Numbered from the stretch's first letter, positions 1 through 7,276 are shown. The stretch is 12,806 nucleotides of DNA from Anaerolineae bacterium (GCA_021162125.1 JAGGZG010000139.1:1-12806); one strand, 5' to 3'. Made by a program: numbers and translations. The notes: a model not told the origin generated them from the sequence alone.

Positions 1-1928
1 CTCTCCGTCCATACCGCGTTTCGCGCCCAGTGGCGACTGAGGACGTAGGGATGGGTCAGTGGTTGGTTGATGCGCCGCCACCAGCCCTGGCTACCAGCGT
101 TGATCCAAAACTGAACGTCCACCGGGCGGTTGGCCATCAGGAACGTGTAGGCTGGGGCCAGGAACACGGCGTCCTCGGCGATCTGCCAACTGCGGACGTA
201 CTGCGCGGCCAGCACGCCGCGGTCCACCATGTCCACGTACTCCCTCTCCCAGGTGTTCCCTGAATTTTCGTCGGCCTCGTTCGAGAATGATCGCCCCACC
301 ACCTGCCGGAACTTCCGCGCCGACTCGATGAGATTGGCCGTCGCCTCCCCGGCCTCCAGGTTGTGATGAAAGCCGAAGCCCGGCTGAGATAGTACTTCCC
401 CGAAAAGGCGGCTGAAGAAATAGTCCAGCTCGACGGGCTGGTGCGCGGCGTAAGCCTCCAGCCAACGGCGCAGTTCCTCGTACCGCCCACCCAACAGGTA
501 ACTGATGCGCTGCTGCATCTCCGGGATCAGGGGGTCGAAGCTGCGCAGGACGGGCACGCCGTCACGGGCGTGGTACACGACGTCGGTGAGCAACTGAGCG
601 CGGACCAGGTCCATCCCGTGAATGGCCTGCTGCAAGGCGTAGGCCACGTCGAATTTAGACGGGCAGCGACCCCAGCCGGGGTGGGCAATGGCGGCCAGGG
701 TGAGCAGACAGCGCACGGCGGGCTCCTCGCGCAAAGCCCGTGAGGGGCGGTGCGAGCGGACGGGGATGCCGTGGCGATTCAATTTCTCGGTCAGGGAAAA
801 GCGCAGCGCGTCGCCGAGGAACGGGGCCAGCACGGCGATCTCGCCGGGGGGCACGCCCTCGTGAACCACCAGCCGGGAGATTTCGTCCGCCACCCAGTCG
901 AGCATCTGCGGGTGATAGCGCCAGGTGGCGAATTCCAGCGCGGCGCGGGGATTGCCCCTGACCTGCTCGGCTGGCCAATCCAGCCCCCGCACCGTCTCCA
1001 CGGCCAGGGCCTGCAAATCGGGTGAGGCCACGAGACAGCGATCCACCGATATGTGCTCGCGGCATGCGTCGCGCAGTGCGTACCCGCCGCGGGGGTCCGC
1101 ACCCAGAAAGACGCGGTATCCCGCGTCCCGGTCGTAGACCACCAGCGCCGAGTCGCATTCCGGCAGCCACTGCCACAACAGATCGTGGGCCACGGGCACG
1201 TCCTCCTCGACGTTGTCCACAATGAAGTGGCGATACCGGTTAAGCAAATACTGACGACAGAAGGGCAGGGTCCACAGGTGGCGGACGAAGACCTCGACCT
1301 GGAGCGAGAAGTCGAGGAGGTTGTGTTGCAGGCAGGTCTGGCGGAAGCGGATGGCGCAGGCCTGGGCCTGGTCGAAGATGCGCAGCCGGCTGCTCTCCCC
1401 TGCCCACGCTTCTTTCAGTCGCTGGGCTATCTCGTCCACGGGAAAGCCGACCACCGCCGCCTTGTTCAGGTTGTCAATGATCTGGCTGGCCAGCCGGTTG
1501 GGGGCGATGGTCACCCCGTCGAAAGCCCCGGCGCGCAGGGCCGGCTCAACGACGCGGGCCATGTAGTATTGGGCCGTCTCCAGGGTGAGGAAAGTGGGCG
1601 GTCGGCTGGGATCGAAGCCGGCTTGCTCGGCAATCAGGGGCCAGAAGAGGTCCACCGTGCGCCGCGCCAGCCCGCCGATGGTGACCACGTCCACCAACGC
1701 GCCGCCGGGTAAGTCGGGCGCACGCAGGGCCTGGTAATAGGGGCTGGCCAGCGTGCGCTGGGGCACCCACACCAGGATGGTCTCGCCGGGCACGCCCGCA
1801 GCCAGCAGGTGACGCAGGCGTTGCACGGCGGCCGTGGTCTTACCGGCGCCGGCCGGGCCTTCCAGAAAGATGGTGTGGTTGCCGGTATAGGGAGCGCGGA
1901 CGAGCGTCTCCAGATCGGGCACAGGCAT
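1..1928 (-). CDS. UvrD-like superfamily 1 helicase or AddB-like protein, 5' part only
   Basis: An uninterrupted frame of 642 codons starts at the ATG 1928-1926, six bases after AGGAG on the minus strand, and leaves the window without a stop. Seen: a Walker A motif GPAGAGKTT at residues 24-32; a motif Ia-like stretch VPQRTLASPYYQAL; a motif II position FIVDNVEED (residues 236-243) where UvrD proteins have VDE-x-QD; a motif III position VVYDRDAGY (263-271) where they have GD-x-QSIY; and a motif IV-like block GEIAVLAPF after about residue 360. The order fits the 1A and 2A domains of UvrD/AddA/AddB-type proteins, which unwind or process DNA in repair. The altered motifs II and III suggest weak or lost helicase activity, as in AddB, where the P-loop survives without unwinding. 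The C-terminal part, where a nuclease domain might lie, is not visible. Family assignment is fairly sure; exact subfamily and activity are not. Confidence 0.8.
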   Translation of the reverse strand, partial: MPVPDLETLVRAPYTGNHTIFLEGPAGAGKTTAAVQRLRHLLAAGVPGETILVWVPQRTLASPYYQALRAPDLPGGALVDVVTIGGLARRTVDLFWPLIAEQAGFDPSRPPTFLTLETAQYYMARVVEPALRAGAFDGVTIAPNRLASQIIDNLNKAAVVGFPVDEIAQRLKEAWAGESSRLRIFDQAQACAIRFRQTCLQHNLLDFSLQVEVFVRHLWTLPFCRQYLLNRYRHFIVDNVEEDVPVAHDLLWQWLPECDSALVVYDRDAGYRVFLGADPRGGYALRDACREHISVDRCLVASPDLQALAVETVRGLDWPAEQVRGNPRAALEFATWRYHPQMLDWVADEISRLVVHEGVPPGEIAVLAPFLGDALRFSLTEKLNRHGIPVRSHRPSRALREEPAVRCLLTLAAIAHPGWGRCPSKFDVAYALQQAIHGMDLVRAQLLTDVVYHARDGVPVLRSFDPLIPEMQQRISYLLGGRYEELRRWLEAYAAHQPVELDYFFSRLFGEVLSQPGFGFHHNLEAGEATANLIESARKFRQVVGRSFSNEADENSGNTWEREYVDMVDRGVLAAQYVRSWQIAEDAVFLAPAYTFLMANRPVDVQFWINAGSQGWWRRINQPLTHPYVLSRHWARNAVWTE

Positions 1929-1944
1929 TGGTTCTCCTCATCAC

Positions 1945-1987
1945 CACAAGTCAGGTGAGTCACTTTCGAAAGTGACTGTCACTTGTG
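1945..1987. repeat. intergenic palindrome, copy A
   Basis: The core at 1958-1977 is a perfect 20-base palindrome, AGTCACTTTCGAAAGTGACT. Outer arms CACAAGT (1945-1951) and ACTTGTG (1981-1987) extend it after an asymmetric internal loop. It is related to the palindrome at 7277-7319. It lies between the divergent helicase and sat genes and covers the predicted first transcribed bases of the helicase mRNA, so it could be an operator, a leader hairpin or one copy of a dispersed repeat. Confidence 0.85.
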
Positions 1988-2016
1988 AGTATACCACGAC
2001 TTTGCGTCCTGGGCAA
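1988..2016 (-). promoter_or_regulatory. sigma-70-type promoter for the helicase gene
   Basis: On the minus strand TTGCCC (2016-2011) and TATACT (1993-1988) are separated by exactly 17 bases; they match the -35 and -10 consensus at four and five of six positions. Transcription would start near 1981, inside the palindrome described at 1945-1987, giving a leader of about 50 bases. It lies back to back with the sat promoter, the two -35 boxes being 30 bases apart. Confidence 0.55.
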
Positions 2017-2046
2017 TGGGGGGAGATCGGGCGGCCACTGTTTTAC

Positions 2047-2075
2047 TTGACATGGGCCGCGATTTGTAGTATAAT
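2047..2075 (+). promoter_or_regulatory. consensus sigma-70 promoter for the sulfate-activation locus
   Basis: TTGACA (2047-2052) and TATAAT (2070-2075) are both perfect six-of-six matches with an optimal 17-base spacer. Transcription should begin near 2082, leaving a leader of about 56 bases before sat. No hairpin or riboswitch-like fold is obvious in that short leader. Such a consensus promoter predicts strong basal expression. Confidence 0.88.
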
Positions 2076-2137
2076 AGCAATGAAATGTCAATGATATATC
2101 AAGGATAAAACCAATTCTCGTCAATGAAGGAGCACTT

Positions 2138-3325
2138 ATGATGAACGGCAGCTATAACATCCCACCCCACGGCGGTTCGCTGGTGAACCGCTTCCTGCGC
2201 GGCGAGGCCCGCCAGGTAGCCATCGAGCGAGCAGCAGAGCTACCCAGAGTTTTCCTCAGCCCAATGAACGTCTCGGACTGCGAGCTCATCGCTATTGGCG
2301 CTTTCAGCCCACTCACCGGCTTCATGACCCGCGCCGACTACGAGAGCGTGGTGGAGACCATGCACCTGTCCAACGGTCTGGTGTGGAGCATTCCCATCAC
2401 CCTGCCGGTGAGTGAGGAATTCGCGGCGGGCATCCGTGAGAGCGACGAGATTGCCCTCTACGAACCGGACGGCAACGGCGGACATTTGCTGGGCCTGATG
2501 GAGGTGCAGGAAAAGTACACTTACGACAAAGAGCGCGAGGCCCGCGAGGTATACCGCACCACCGAGGAAGCACACCCCGGCGTGGCCCGCATCTACGCCC
2601 AGGGGCCGGTGCTGTTGGGCGGCCCCATTACCCTGCTTAACCGCCCGCTGGACCAGAGCTTCCCTGAGTTCCGCCACGATCCGGCACAGACGCGGCGCAT
2701 GTTCGCCCAGCGCGGGTGGCGGCGCATCGTCGCCTTCCAGACTCGCAACCCCATCCACCGCGCCCACGAGTACATCCAAAAGACGGCACTGGAAATCGTG
2801 GATGGGTTGTTACTGCACCCCCTGGTCGGCGAGACCAAGCCCGGCGACATCCCCGCTGAGGTGCGGATGCAAAGCTATCAGGCTATCCTGCGCGATTATT
2901 ACCCGCCCGAACGGGTCATCCTGGGAGTGTTCCCCGCCGCCATGCGTTACGCCGGTCCGCGCGAGGCCATCTTCCACGCACTGTGCCGCAAGAATTATGG
3001 CTGCACGCACTTCATCGTTGGCCGCGATCACGCCGGGGTGGGCAATTACTACGGCACCTACGATGCGCAGCTCATCTTCGACGAATTCACACAGGAGGAG
3101 ATCGGCATTATCCCTCTGTTCTTCGAGCATGCCTTTTATTGCCGGAAATGCGGCACGGTAGTCACGGCTAAGACGTGTCCTCACGATGCCTCGGAGCACG
3201 TGTTCCTCAGCGGCAGCCAGGTGCGGGCTATGCTGGAACGCGGTGAGGCTCCCCCGCCGGAGTTCACCCGTCCCGAGGTGGCTCAGATCCTCGTTGAGGG
3301 GTACAAATCGTCGGGCAAGTCGTAG
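2138..3325 (+). CDS. sat: sulfate adenylyltransferase (ATP sulfurylase)
   Basis: The product makes adenosine 5'-phosphosulfate (APS) and pyrophosphate from sulfate and ATP in the cytoplasm, the first step of sulfate activation. The 395-residue length is normal for the monofunctional Sat/MET3-type enzyme. Seen: the nucleotide-binding motif QTRNPIHRAHE (201-211) with the H-x-x-H pair H207 and H210; GRDHAG (295-300); and a zinc-knuckle-like cluster C335, C338 and C347 with nearby histidines, as in thermophilic bacterial enzymes. GAAGGAG (2126-2132) precedes two adjacent ATG codons (2138 and 2141); either may be used. A perfect promoter lies upstream. It is the first gene of a plus-strand run to 7265. 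Sat can also work in reverse during dissimilatory sulfur metabolism, but the nearby cysC favours PAPS synthesis. Confidence 0.97.
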   Translation: MMNGSYNIPPHGGSLVNRFLRGEARQVAIERAAELPRVFLSPMNVSDCELIAIGAFSPLTGFMTRADYESVVETMHLSNGLVWSIPITLPVSEEFAAGIRESDEIALYEPDGNGGHLLGLMEVQEKYTYDKEREAREVYRTTEEAHPGVARIYAQGPVLLGGPITLLNRPLDQSFPEFRHDPAQTRRMFAQRGWRRIVAFQTRNPIHRAHEYIQKTALEIVDGLLLHPLVGETKPGDIPAEVRMQSYQAILRDYYPPERVILGVFPAAMRYAGPREAIFHALCRKNYGCTHFIVGRDHAGVGNYYGTYDAQLIFDEFTQEEIGIIPLFFEHAFYCRKCGTVVTAKTCPHDASEHVFLSGSQVRAMLERGEAPPPEFTRPEVAQILVEGYKSSGKS

Positions 3326-3336
3326 AAGCATGGTAT

Positions 3337-3390
3337 GTAGCGACGGATAGCTCTGTCCGCTGTAGAGCCAACATGGCGGTGGGCCGCTAC
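3337..3390. repeat. REP-like extragenic palindrome (GTAG...CTAC)
   Basis: Twelve bases after sat, GTAGCG (3337-3342) and CGCTAC (3385-3390) bracket two small hairpins: CGGATA-GCTC-TGTCCG, with one wobble pair, and GCCA-ACA-TGGC, itself preceded by a second GTAG at 3362-3365. A GTAG foot next to a short imperfect hairpin is characteristic of bacterial REP elements. It has no T-tract, so it is not a classical terminator, though it could attenuate or stabilise sat mRNA. One related-looking element lies at 12559-12597. Confidence 0.5.
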
Positions 3391-3422
3391 GTCCACACTG
3401 TTATACGAGGAGTGTAAGCACA

Positions 3423-3719
3423 ATGGACACGAAGGCGCGCTCCTGGGTTAAATCTATTGTGTGGCGGGTGATCGGGATAGTCCTGCTGGGGCTTATTTCC
3501 TACCTCATCACCGGCGATTTGAAAGAAATGTCAATTATCACTGCCCTGTTTCACGGTATCCGAGTGATTCTCTACTATTTCCACGAGCGGTGGTGGGAGC
3601 GAATTTCCTGGGGACGGGTCAAACATCCCCTGGCCAATATTCCCGTGTGCCGTTCTCTGGATCCGGAAGATCTGAGAGTAGTGGAGGAAAAGCTGAAAGC
3701 TCTGGGGTACATTGAGTGA
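3423..3719 (+). CDS. DUF2061 small membrane protein with C-terminal ALGYIE tail
   Basis: This 98-residue protein has the basic start, hydrophobic core and aromatic-rich segment of DUF2061 (about residues 5-64). Recognisable pieces are SIVWRVIGIVLLGLISYLITG, a predicted membrane helix at about 10-30, and ALFHGIRVILYYFHERWWERI at about 41-61. The function of DUF2061 is not established. Residues 65-98 form a soluble extension ending VVEEKLKALGYIE, nearly the same as the end of the neighbouring CysC. GAGGAG (3407-3412) lies 10 bases before the ATG. It follows sat by 97 bases and precedes the phosphatase-like gene by 28, so it is probably co-transcribed. Context suggests a membrane role linked to sulfate activation, such as anchoring or transport support; this is inference. 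Family call is firm, role unknown. Confidence 0.88.
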   Translation: MDTKARSWVKSIVWRVIGIVLLGLISYLITGDLKEMSIITALFHGIRVILYYFHERWWERISWGRVKHPLANIPVCRSLDPEDLRVVEEKLKALGYIE

Positions 3720-3747
3720 ACGCTTTACTGAAAACGGAGGTAATCCT

Positions 3748-5166
3748 TTGGCAAACAAACTTTTCGTCATCGGCCTGGACTGTGCCGACCCAGAGCTAGT
3801 CTTCGACCGCTGGGCCGACGAGTTACCCAACTTCAAAAAGCTGATGGACGCCGGCACCTATGGTGAATTGGAAAGTACTGTGCCGCCCATCACTGTCCCG
3901 GCGTGGACGTGTATGCTCACCGGCAAAGACCCTGGCGAGCTTGGCTTCTACGGATTCCGCAACCGGGCCAATTACTCCTATGAGCAAATGAGCATCGCCA
4001 CTTCTGCGGCGATCAAGTTCCCCCGCGTGTGGGGGCGGGCATCGGCGGCCGGCAAGAAGGTGATCGTCATCGGCGTGCCGCAAACTTACCCGCCACGGCC
4101 AGTCAATGGCCTGCTGGTGACCAGTTTTCTCACGCCCAGCACCTTCAGCGACTACACCTACCCCAAGGAGTTTAAGGCCGAAATAGCTCAGGTGGTGGGT
4201 GATTACATGCTGGACGTGCGCAATTTCCGCACTGAGGACAAGGACTACCTGCTGCGGCAGATTTACGAGATGACCGAGAAGCGCTGTAAGCTGGTCAAAC
4301 ATCTGCTCCGCACCCGGGCCGGGGAATGGGATTTCTTCATGTGGGTGGCGATGGGGCCGGACCGCATCCATCACGGCTTGTGGAAGTACACCGATCCCCG
4401 ACACCCGAAGTACGAGCCGGGCAATCCCTACGAGAACAGCATCCACGATTACTACCAGTACCTGGACCGCGAGATTGGCGAGATGCTGGAACTACTGCCC
4501 GACGACGCGGCCGTGCTGGTGATGTCCGACCACGGCGCGCAGCCCATGATGGGCGGTATCTGCATCAATGAGTGGCTGATGCGCGAGGGTTACTTGACCC
4601 TCGTGGACGGGGAGTACATGCCCGGCAACAGCCGTGAGAGCACAATGGCTGGCCAGCCCATTCCACTGGAGAAGGTGGAGATTGATTGGACGAAGACCAA
4701 AGCCTGGGCCGCGGGCGGCTACTACGGCAGGCTGTTCCTCAACGTGCAGGGCCGTGAGCCCAACGGAGTGATCCCCGCCGATCAGTACGAAGCCACACGT
4801 GACGAGCTCATCGAGAAGCTGGAAGGGATGATCGGGCCAGACGGCAAACCGCTGGGCACGCGCGTATTCCGCCCCGAGGAGGTCTACCGCGAGATCAACA
4901 ATATCCCGCCGGACTTGATTATCTACTTCGGCAACCTGGCCTGGCGCTCGGTGGGCAGTGTGGGTCTGGGACGTATCTACACTTTCGAGAACGACACCGG
5001 CCCCGACGACGCTAATCATGCTCAGGAAGGAATGTTCATCCTGGTTGAACCTGGTAAACGAGGCGGCGGGCGGGTGAAGCGTACCTGGCGGGCCATCGCG
5101 CCAACGATGTTGGACCTCCTCGGCCTGCCGCTACCGGCGTACATGGACGACGAGCGACTGGGATAG
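3748..5166 (+). CDS. alkaline-phosphatase-superfamily (type I phosphodiesterase) enzyme 1
   Basis: A 472-residue metal-dependent hydrolase of the alkaline phosphatase/nucleotide pyrophosphatase fold. Seen, in order: D11 in VIGLDCADP (first metal ligand); PPITVPAWT with likely nucleophile T49, then TGKDPGELGFYGF; D205 and H209 in GPDRIHHGLW; the MSDHG signature with D261 and H262; and a final ligand H424 in DANHAQEG. All expected ligands are therefore present. I chose the TTG at 3748 because GGAGG (3736-3740) sits seven bases upstream; a longer frame from TTG 3712 would overlap the DUF2061 gene and adds no conserved residues. There is no signal peptide, so the enzyme is probably cytoplasmic. 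Members cleave phosphate or sulfate mono- or diesters; position between sat and cysC makes a substrate linked to PAPS or sulfate esters plausible but unproven. Confidence 0.88.
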   Translation: MANKLFVIGLDCADPELVFDRWADELPNFKKLMDAGTYGELESTVPPITVPAWTCMLTGKDPGELGFYGFRNRANYSYEQMSIATSAAIKFPRVWGRASAAGKKVIVIGVPQTYPPRPVNGLLVTSFLTPSTFSDYTYPKEFKAEIAQVVGDYMLDVRNFRTEDKDYLLRQIYEMTEKRCKLVKHLLRTRAGEWDFFMWVAMGPDRIHHGLWKYTDPRHPKYEPGNPYENSIHDYYQYLDREIGEMLELLPDDAAVLVMSDHGAQPMMGGICINEWLMREGYLTLVDGEYMPGNSRESTMAGQPIPLEKVEIDWTKTKAWAAGGYYGRLFLNVQGREPNGVIPADQYEATRDELIEKLEGMIGPDGKPLGTRVFRPEEVYREINNIPPDLIIYFGNLAWRSVGSVGLGRIYTFENDTGPDDANHAQEGMFILVEPGKRGGGRVKRTWRAIAPTMLDLLGLPLPAYMDDERLG

Positions 5167-5274
5167 CTCCTGGTTTCATGTTCCAAGTTTCTGGCTCTAT
5201 GGTCAACGTCGGTTAGCTCAAAGGTATGCACCCGGAACCCGAAACTTTGAATCTTACACTGATTTGGAGGAAAC

Positions 5275-5889
5275 ATGGCAGAACAAAAAGGCTTCACCCT
5301 GTGGTTCACCGGGCTTTCGGGCTCGGGGAAGACGACGCTGGCCAAGGCCGTAGAGCAGGCACTGCGCAAACGCGGCCTCAAGGTGGAGCGGCTGGACGGC
5401 GACATCGTGCGCCGGAGCTTGACCCGCGACCTGGGCTTTAGCAAAGAGGATCGCGACAAGAATATCGAGCGCGTGACCTTCGTGGCCAAGTTGTTGACGC
5501 GCAACGGCGTGGCCACCCTGTGCTCGTTCATCTCGCCGTACCGCGAAGTACGCGCCCGCAGCCGCGCGGAGATCGGGAACTTCGTCGAGGTGTACTGCGA
5601 GTGCCCACTGGAAACGTGCATAGAGCGCGACGTGAAGGGGCTGTACAAAAAGGCCATCAATGGCGAGATCGAGAACTTCACCGGTATCTCCGATCCCTAC
5701 GAGCCGCCGGAGAATCCGGAGATCGTGGTGCACACCGGCAGCGAGACCGTCGAGGAAAGCACGGCCATCATCCTGCGCCGCCTGGCCGAACTGGGCTACA
5801 TCGAACCTGAGCTCACCGGGGCCGTGGTTTACTCCGCCGAGGAGGAGACCGAGGTCGAGGAGCGGCTGAGAGCGTTGGGGTACATTTAG
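5275..5889 (+). CDS. cysC: adenylylsulfate (APS) kinase with extra C-terminal tail
   Basis: Phosphorylates APS at the 3' hydroxyl with ATP to form PAPS, the activated sulfate used by sulfotransferases or PAPS reductase. Seen: Walker A GLSGSGKTT (13-21); LDGDIVRR (40-47); GFSKEDRDKNIERV (54-67), which binds APS; the SPYR segment with S87; and the lid KGLYKKAINGEIENFTG followed by DPYEPP. The usual APS kinase fold ends near residue 177 (LAELGYIEP). Residues 178-204 are an added acidic tail, AVVYSAEEETEVEE, ending in RLRALGYI, which echoes the end of the DUF2061 protein. GGAGG (5266-5270) precedes the ATG by four bases. The gene is followed after 14 bases by the second phosphatase-like gene, whose ribosome site overlaps the cysC stop codon, indicating translational coupling. 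Confidence 0.97.
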   Translation: MAEQKGFTLWFTGLSGSGKTTLAKAVEQALRKRGLKVERLDGDIVRRSLTRDLGFSKEDRDKNIERVTFVAKLLTRNGVATLCSFISPYREVRARSRAEIGNFVEVYCECPLETCIERDVKGLYKKAINGEIENFTGISDPYEPPENPEIVVHTGSETVEESTAIILRRLAELGYIEPELTGAVVYSAEEETEVEERLRALGYI

Positions 5890-5903
5890 GGAGGCGATAA
5901 ATC

Positions 5904-7265
5904 GTGAGCTTTTTCAATCGGCTACGAGGCAAACGTAAACGGCGAGTGGTCGTCATTGGCCTGGACGGCACGCCGTATACTTTCGTACAACGGGCGCTGG
6001 AGCTGGGGCGGATGCCCAATTTCGCCCGCATGTTGGGCGAGGGCACTTTCAAGCGGATGAACTCGGTGCATCCCTGCGTATCCTCGGTGGCCTGGTCCTG
6101 CTACATGACCGGCAAGAACCCGGCCAAGCACGGCATCTACGGCTTCATTGACCGCAAGCCCGGCACCTACGACACAACCATCCCCACCTCGCGGACGATG
6201 CGCAGCGAAACGCTGTGGGAGATCCTCAGCCGTGCTGGCAAGCGGGTAATCGTGATGAACGTGCCGGTCACTTATCCCCCACGCCAGGTGAACGGCATTC
6301 TAATCAGCGGCTTCCTCAGCCCCAAAGTGGAAAAGGCGGTCTACCCCCCCACTGAGGTGGGCACCCTGAAACGCCTGGGATACATCATTGACGCCGACCC
6401 CTGGGCCGCCCGCGAGTCAAAAGACAAGGCCCTGGCCGAGGTCAACGCAGCCCTGGATAGCCGTGTGCGGGCGCTGCTGCACTACATGGATAACGAGGAG
6501 TGGGACTTCTTGCAGTGCCACGTCATGGAGACCGACCGGCTGTACCACTTCTTGTGGGAGCAGATGGACACCGACGATCCCGTGTATGCTCCCCGCTTCT
6601 GGGAGGTGATCGCCAGGATTGACCAGATGCTGGGAGAGGTTTATGATCGTCTGGATGAGCACACGACCCTGATCGTGATGTCCGACCACGGCTTTTGCAC
6701 GCTGAAGTACGAGGTCTACGTCAACTACTGGCTGGCCCAGAAGGGATGGCTGACCCTGCCAGAGAATCCGCCGCAGCGGTTGAAATTGGCCGACGTCGGG
6801 CCACATAGCCTGGCCTATAGCCTGGATCCAGGGAGGGTTTTCATCAACCTACGCGGCCGTGAGCCCGCCGGACGGGTGGCCCCTGGCGCGGAGTACGAGG
6901 TGCTGCGCGACGAGATCGCCGCTGCCGCACTGGAGGACATGCGCGATCCCGAGACCGGTGCGCCGATGATCGCCCACGTCTTCCGCCGTGAGGAGCTCTA
7001 CCACGGCCCCCTGCTCGACCAGGCAGCGGACCTCATCCTGGTCTCGGTGGACGGCTACGACCTGAAAGGGGCGATGGGCAAAGAGACACTCACTTTCAAG
7101 GGGGATGAACTGGTGGGGATGCACACCTACGACGACGCGATGCTCTGGGTGCAGGGTCAGGCCATCGCCGCCGAGGGATTCTGCGTGACGGACGTGATGC
7201 CCACCGTGCTGCGCTTGATGGACGTGCCTATCCCGGACGACGTGGATGGCCGGGTGTTGATTTAG
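5904..7265 (+). CDS. alkaline-phosphatase-superfamily (type I phosphodiesterase) enzyme 2
   Basis: A 453-residue paralogue of the enzyme encoded at 3748. Seen: D21 in VVVIGLDGTP; HPCVSSVAWS with S60 at the nucleophile position, followed by TGKNPAKHGIYGF; D211 and H215 in TDRLYHFLW; MSDHG with D261 and H262; and H407 in GMHTYDDAM. The metal set is complete. Against its paralogue, the nucleophile appears to be Ser rather than Thr, the partner loop is TDRLYHF rather than PDRIHHG, and the N-terminus carries a basic stretch (RLRGKRKRR), perhaps for membrane or nucleic-acid contact. GTG at 5904 is chosen because AGGGAGG (5888-5894) lies nine bases upstream. No signal peptide. It closes the sulfate-activation run, 11 bases before a large palindrome. 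Substrate is unknown; phosphodiester, phosphomonoester or sulfate ester are all possible in this superfamily. Confidence 0.88.
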   Translation: MSFFNRLRGKRKRRVVVIGLDGTPYTFVQRALELGRMPNFARMLGEGTFKRMNSVHPCVSSVAWSCYMTGKNPAKHGIYGFIDRKPGTYDTTIPTSRTMRSETLWEILSRAGKRVIVMNVPVTYPPRQVNGILISGFLSPKVEKAVYPPTEVGTLKRLGYIIDADPWAARESKDKALAEVNAALDSRVRALLHYMDNEEWDFLQCHVMETDRLYHFLWEQMDTDDPVYAPRFWEVIARIDQMLGEVYDRLDEHTTLIVMSDHGFCTLKYEVYVNYWLAQKGWLTLPENPPQRLKLADVGPHSLAYSLDPGRVFINLRGREPAGRVAPGAEYEVLRDEIAAAALEDMRDPETGAPMIAHVFRREELYHGPLLDQAADLILVSVDGYDLKGAMGKETLTFKGDELVGMHTYDDAMLWVQGQAIAAEGFCVTDVMPTVLRLMDVPIPDDVDGRVLI

Positions 7266-7276
7266 CGGTTGAAACT

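Noticed and set aside
655..1712. Long open frames on both strands inside the helicase region (for example plus 1053-1712 and minus 655-1176)
   Set aside because: They are in other phases of one continuous 642-codon minus-strand frame that carries the Walker A motif. Their translations are rich in Arg, Pro and Gly without any family motif.
2082..2137. Riboswitch or SAM/cysteine-responsive leader before sat
   Set aside because: The predicted leader is only about 56 bases and shows no conserved riboswitch core or competing hairpins.
3712..3747. Upstream TTG start for phosphatase-like enzyme 1
   Set aside because: It overlaps the DUF2061 stop and its added residues are unconserved, while TTG 3748 has GGAGG at ideal spacing and gives the usual short lead-in to the first beta strand.
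5181..5251. Inverted arms TTCCAAGTTTC and GAAACTTTGAA in the gap before cysC
   Set aside because: Ten of eleven positions pair but the loop is 49 bases and AT-rich. It may be the remnant of a dispersed repeat, but I cannot separate it from chance and see no terminator tail.
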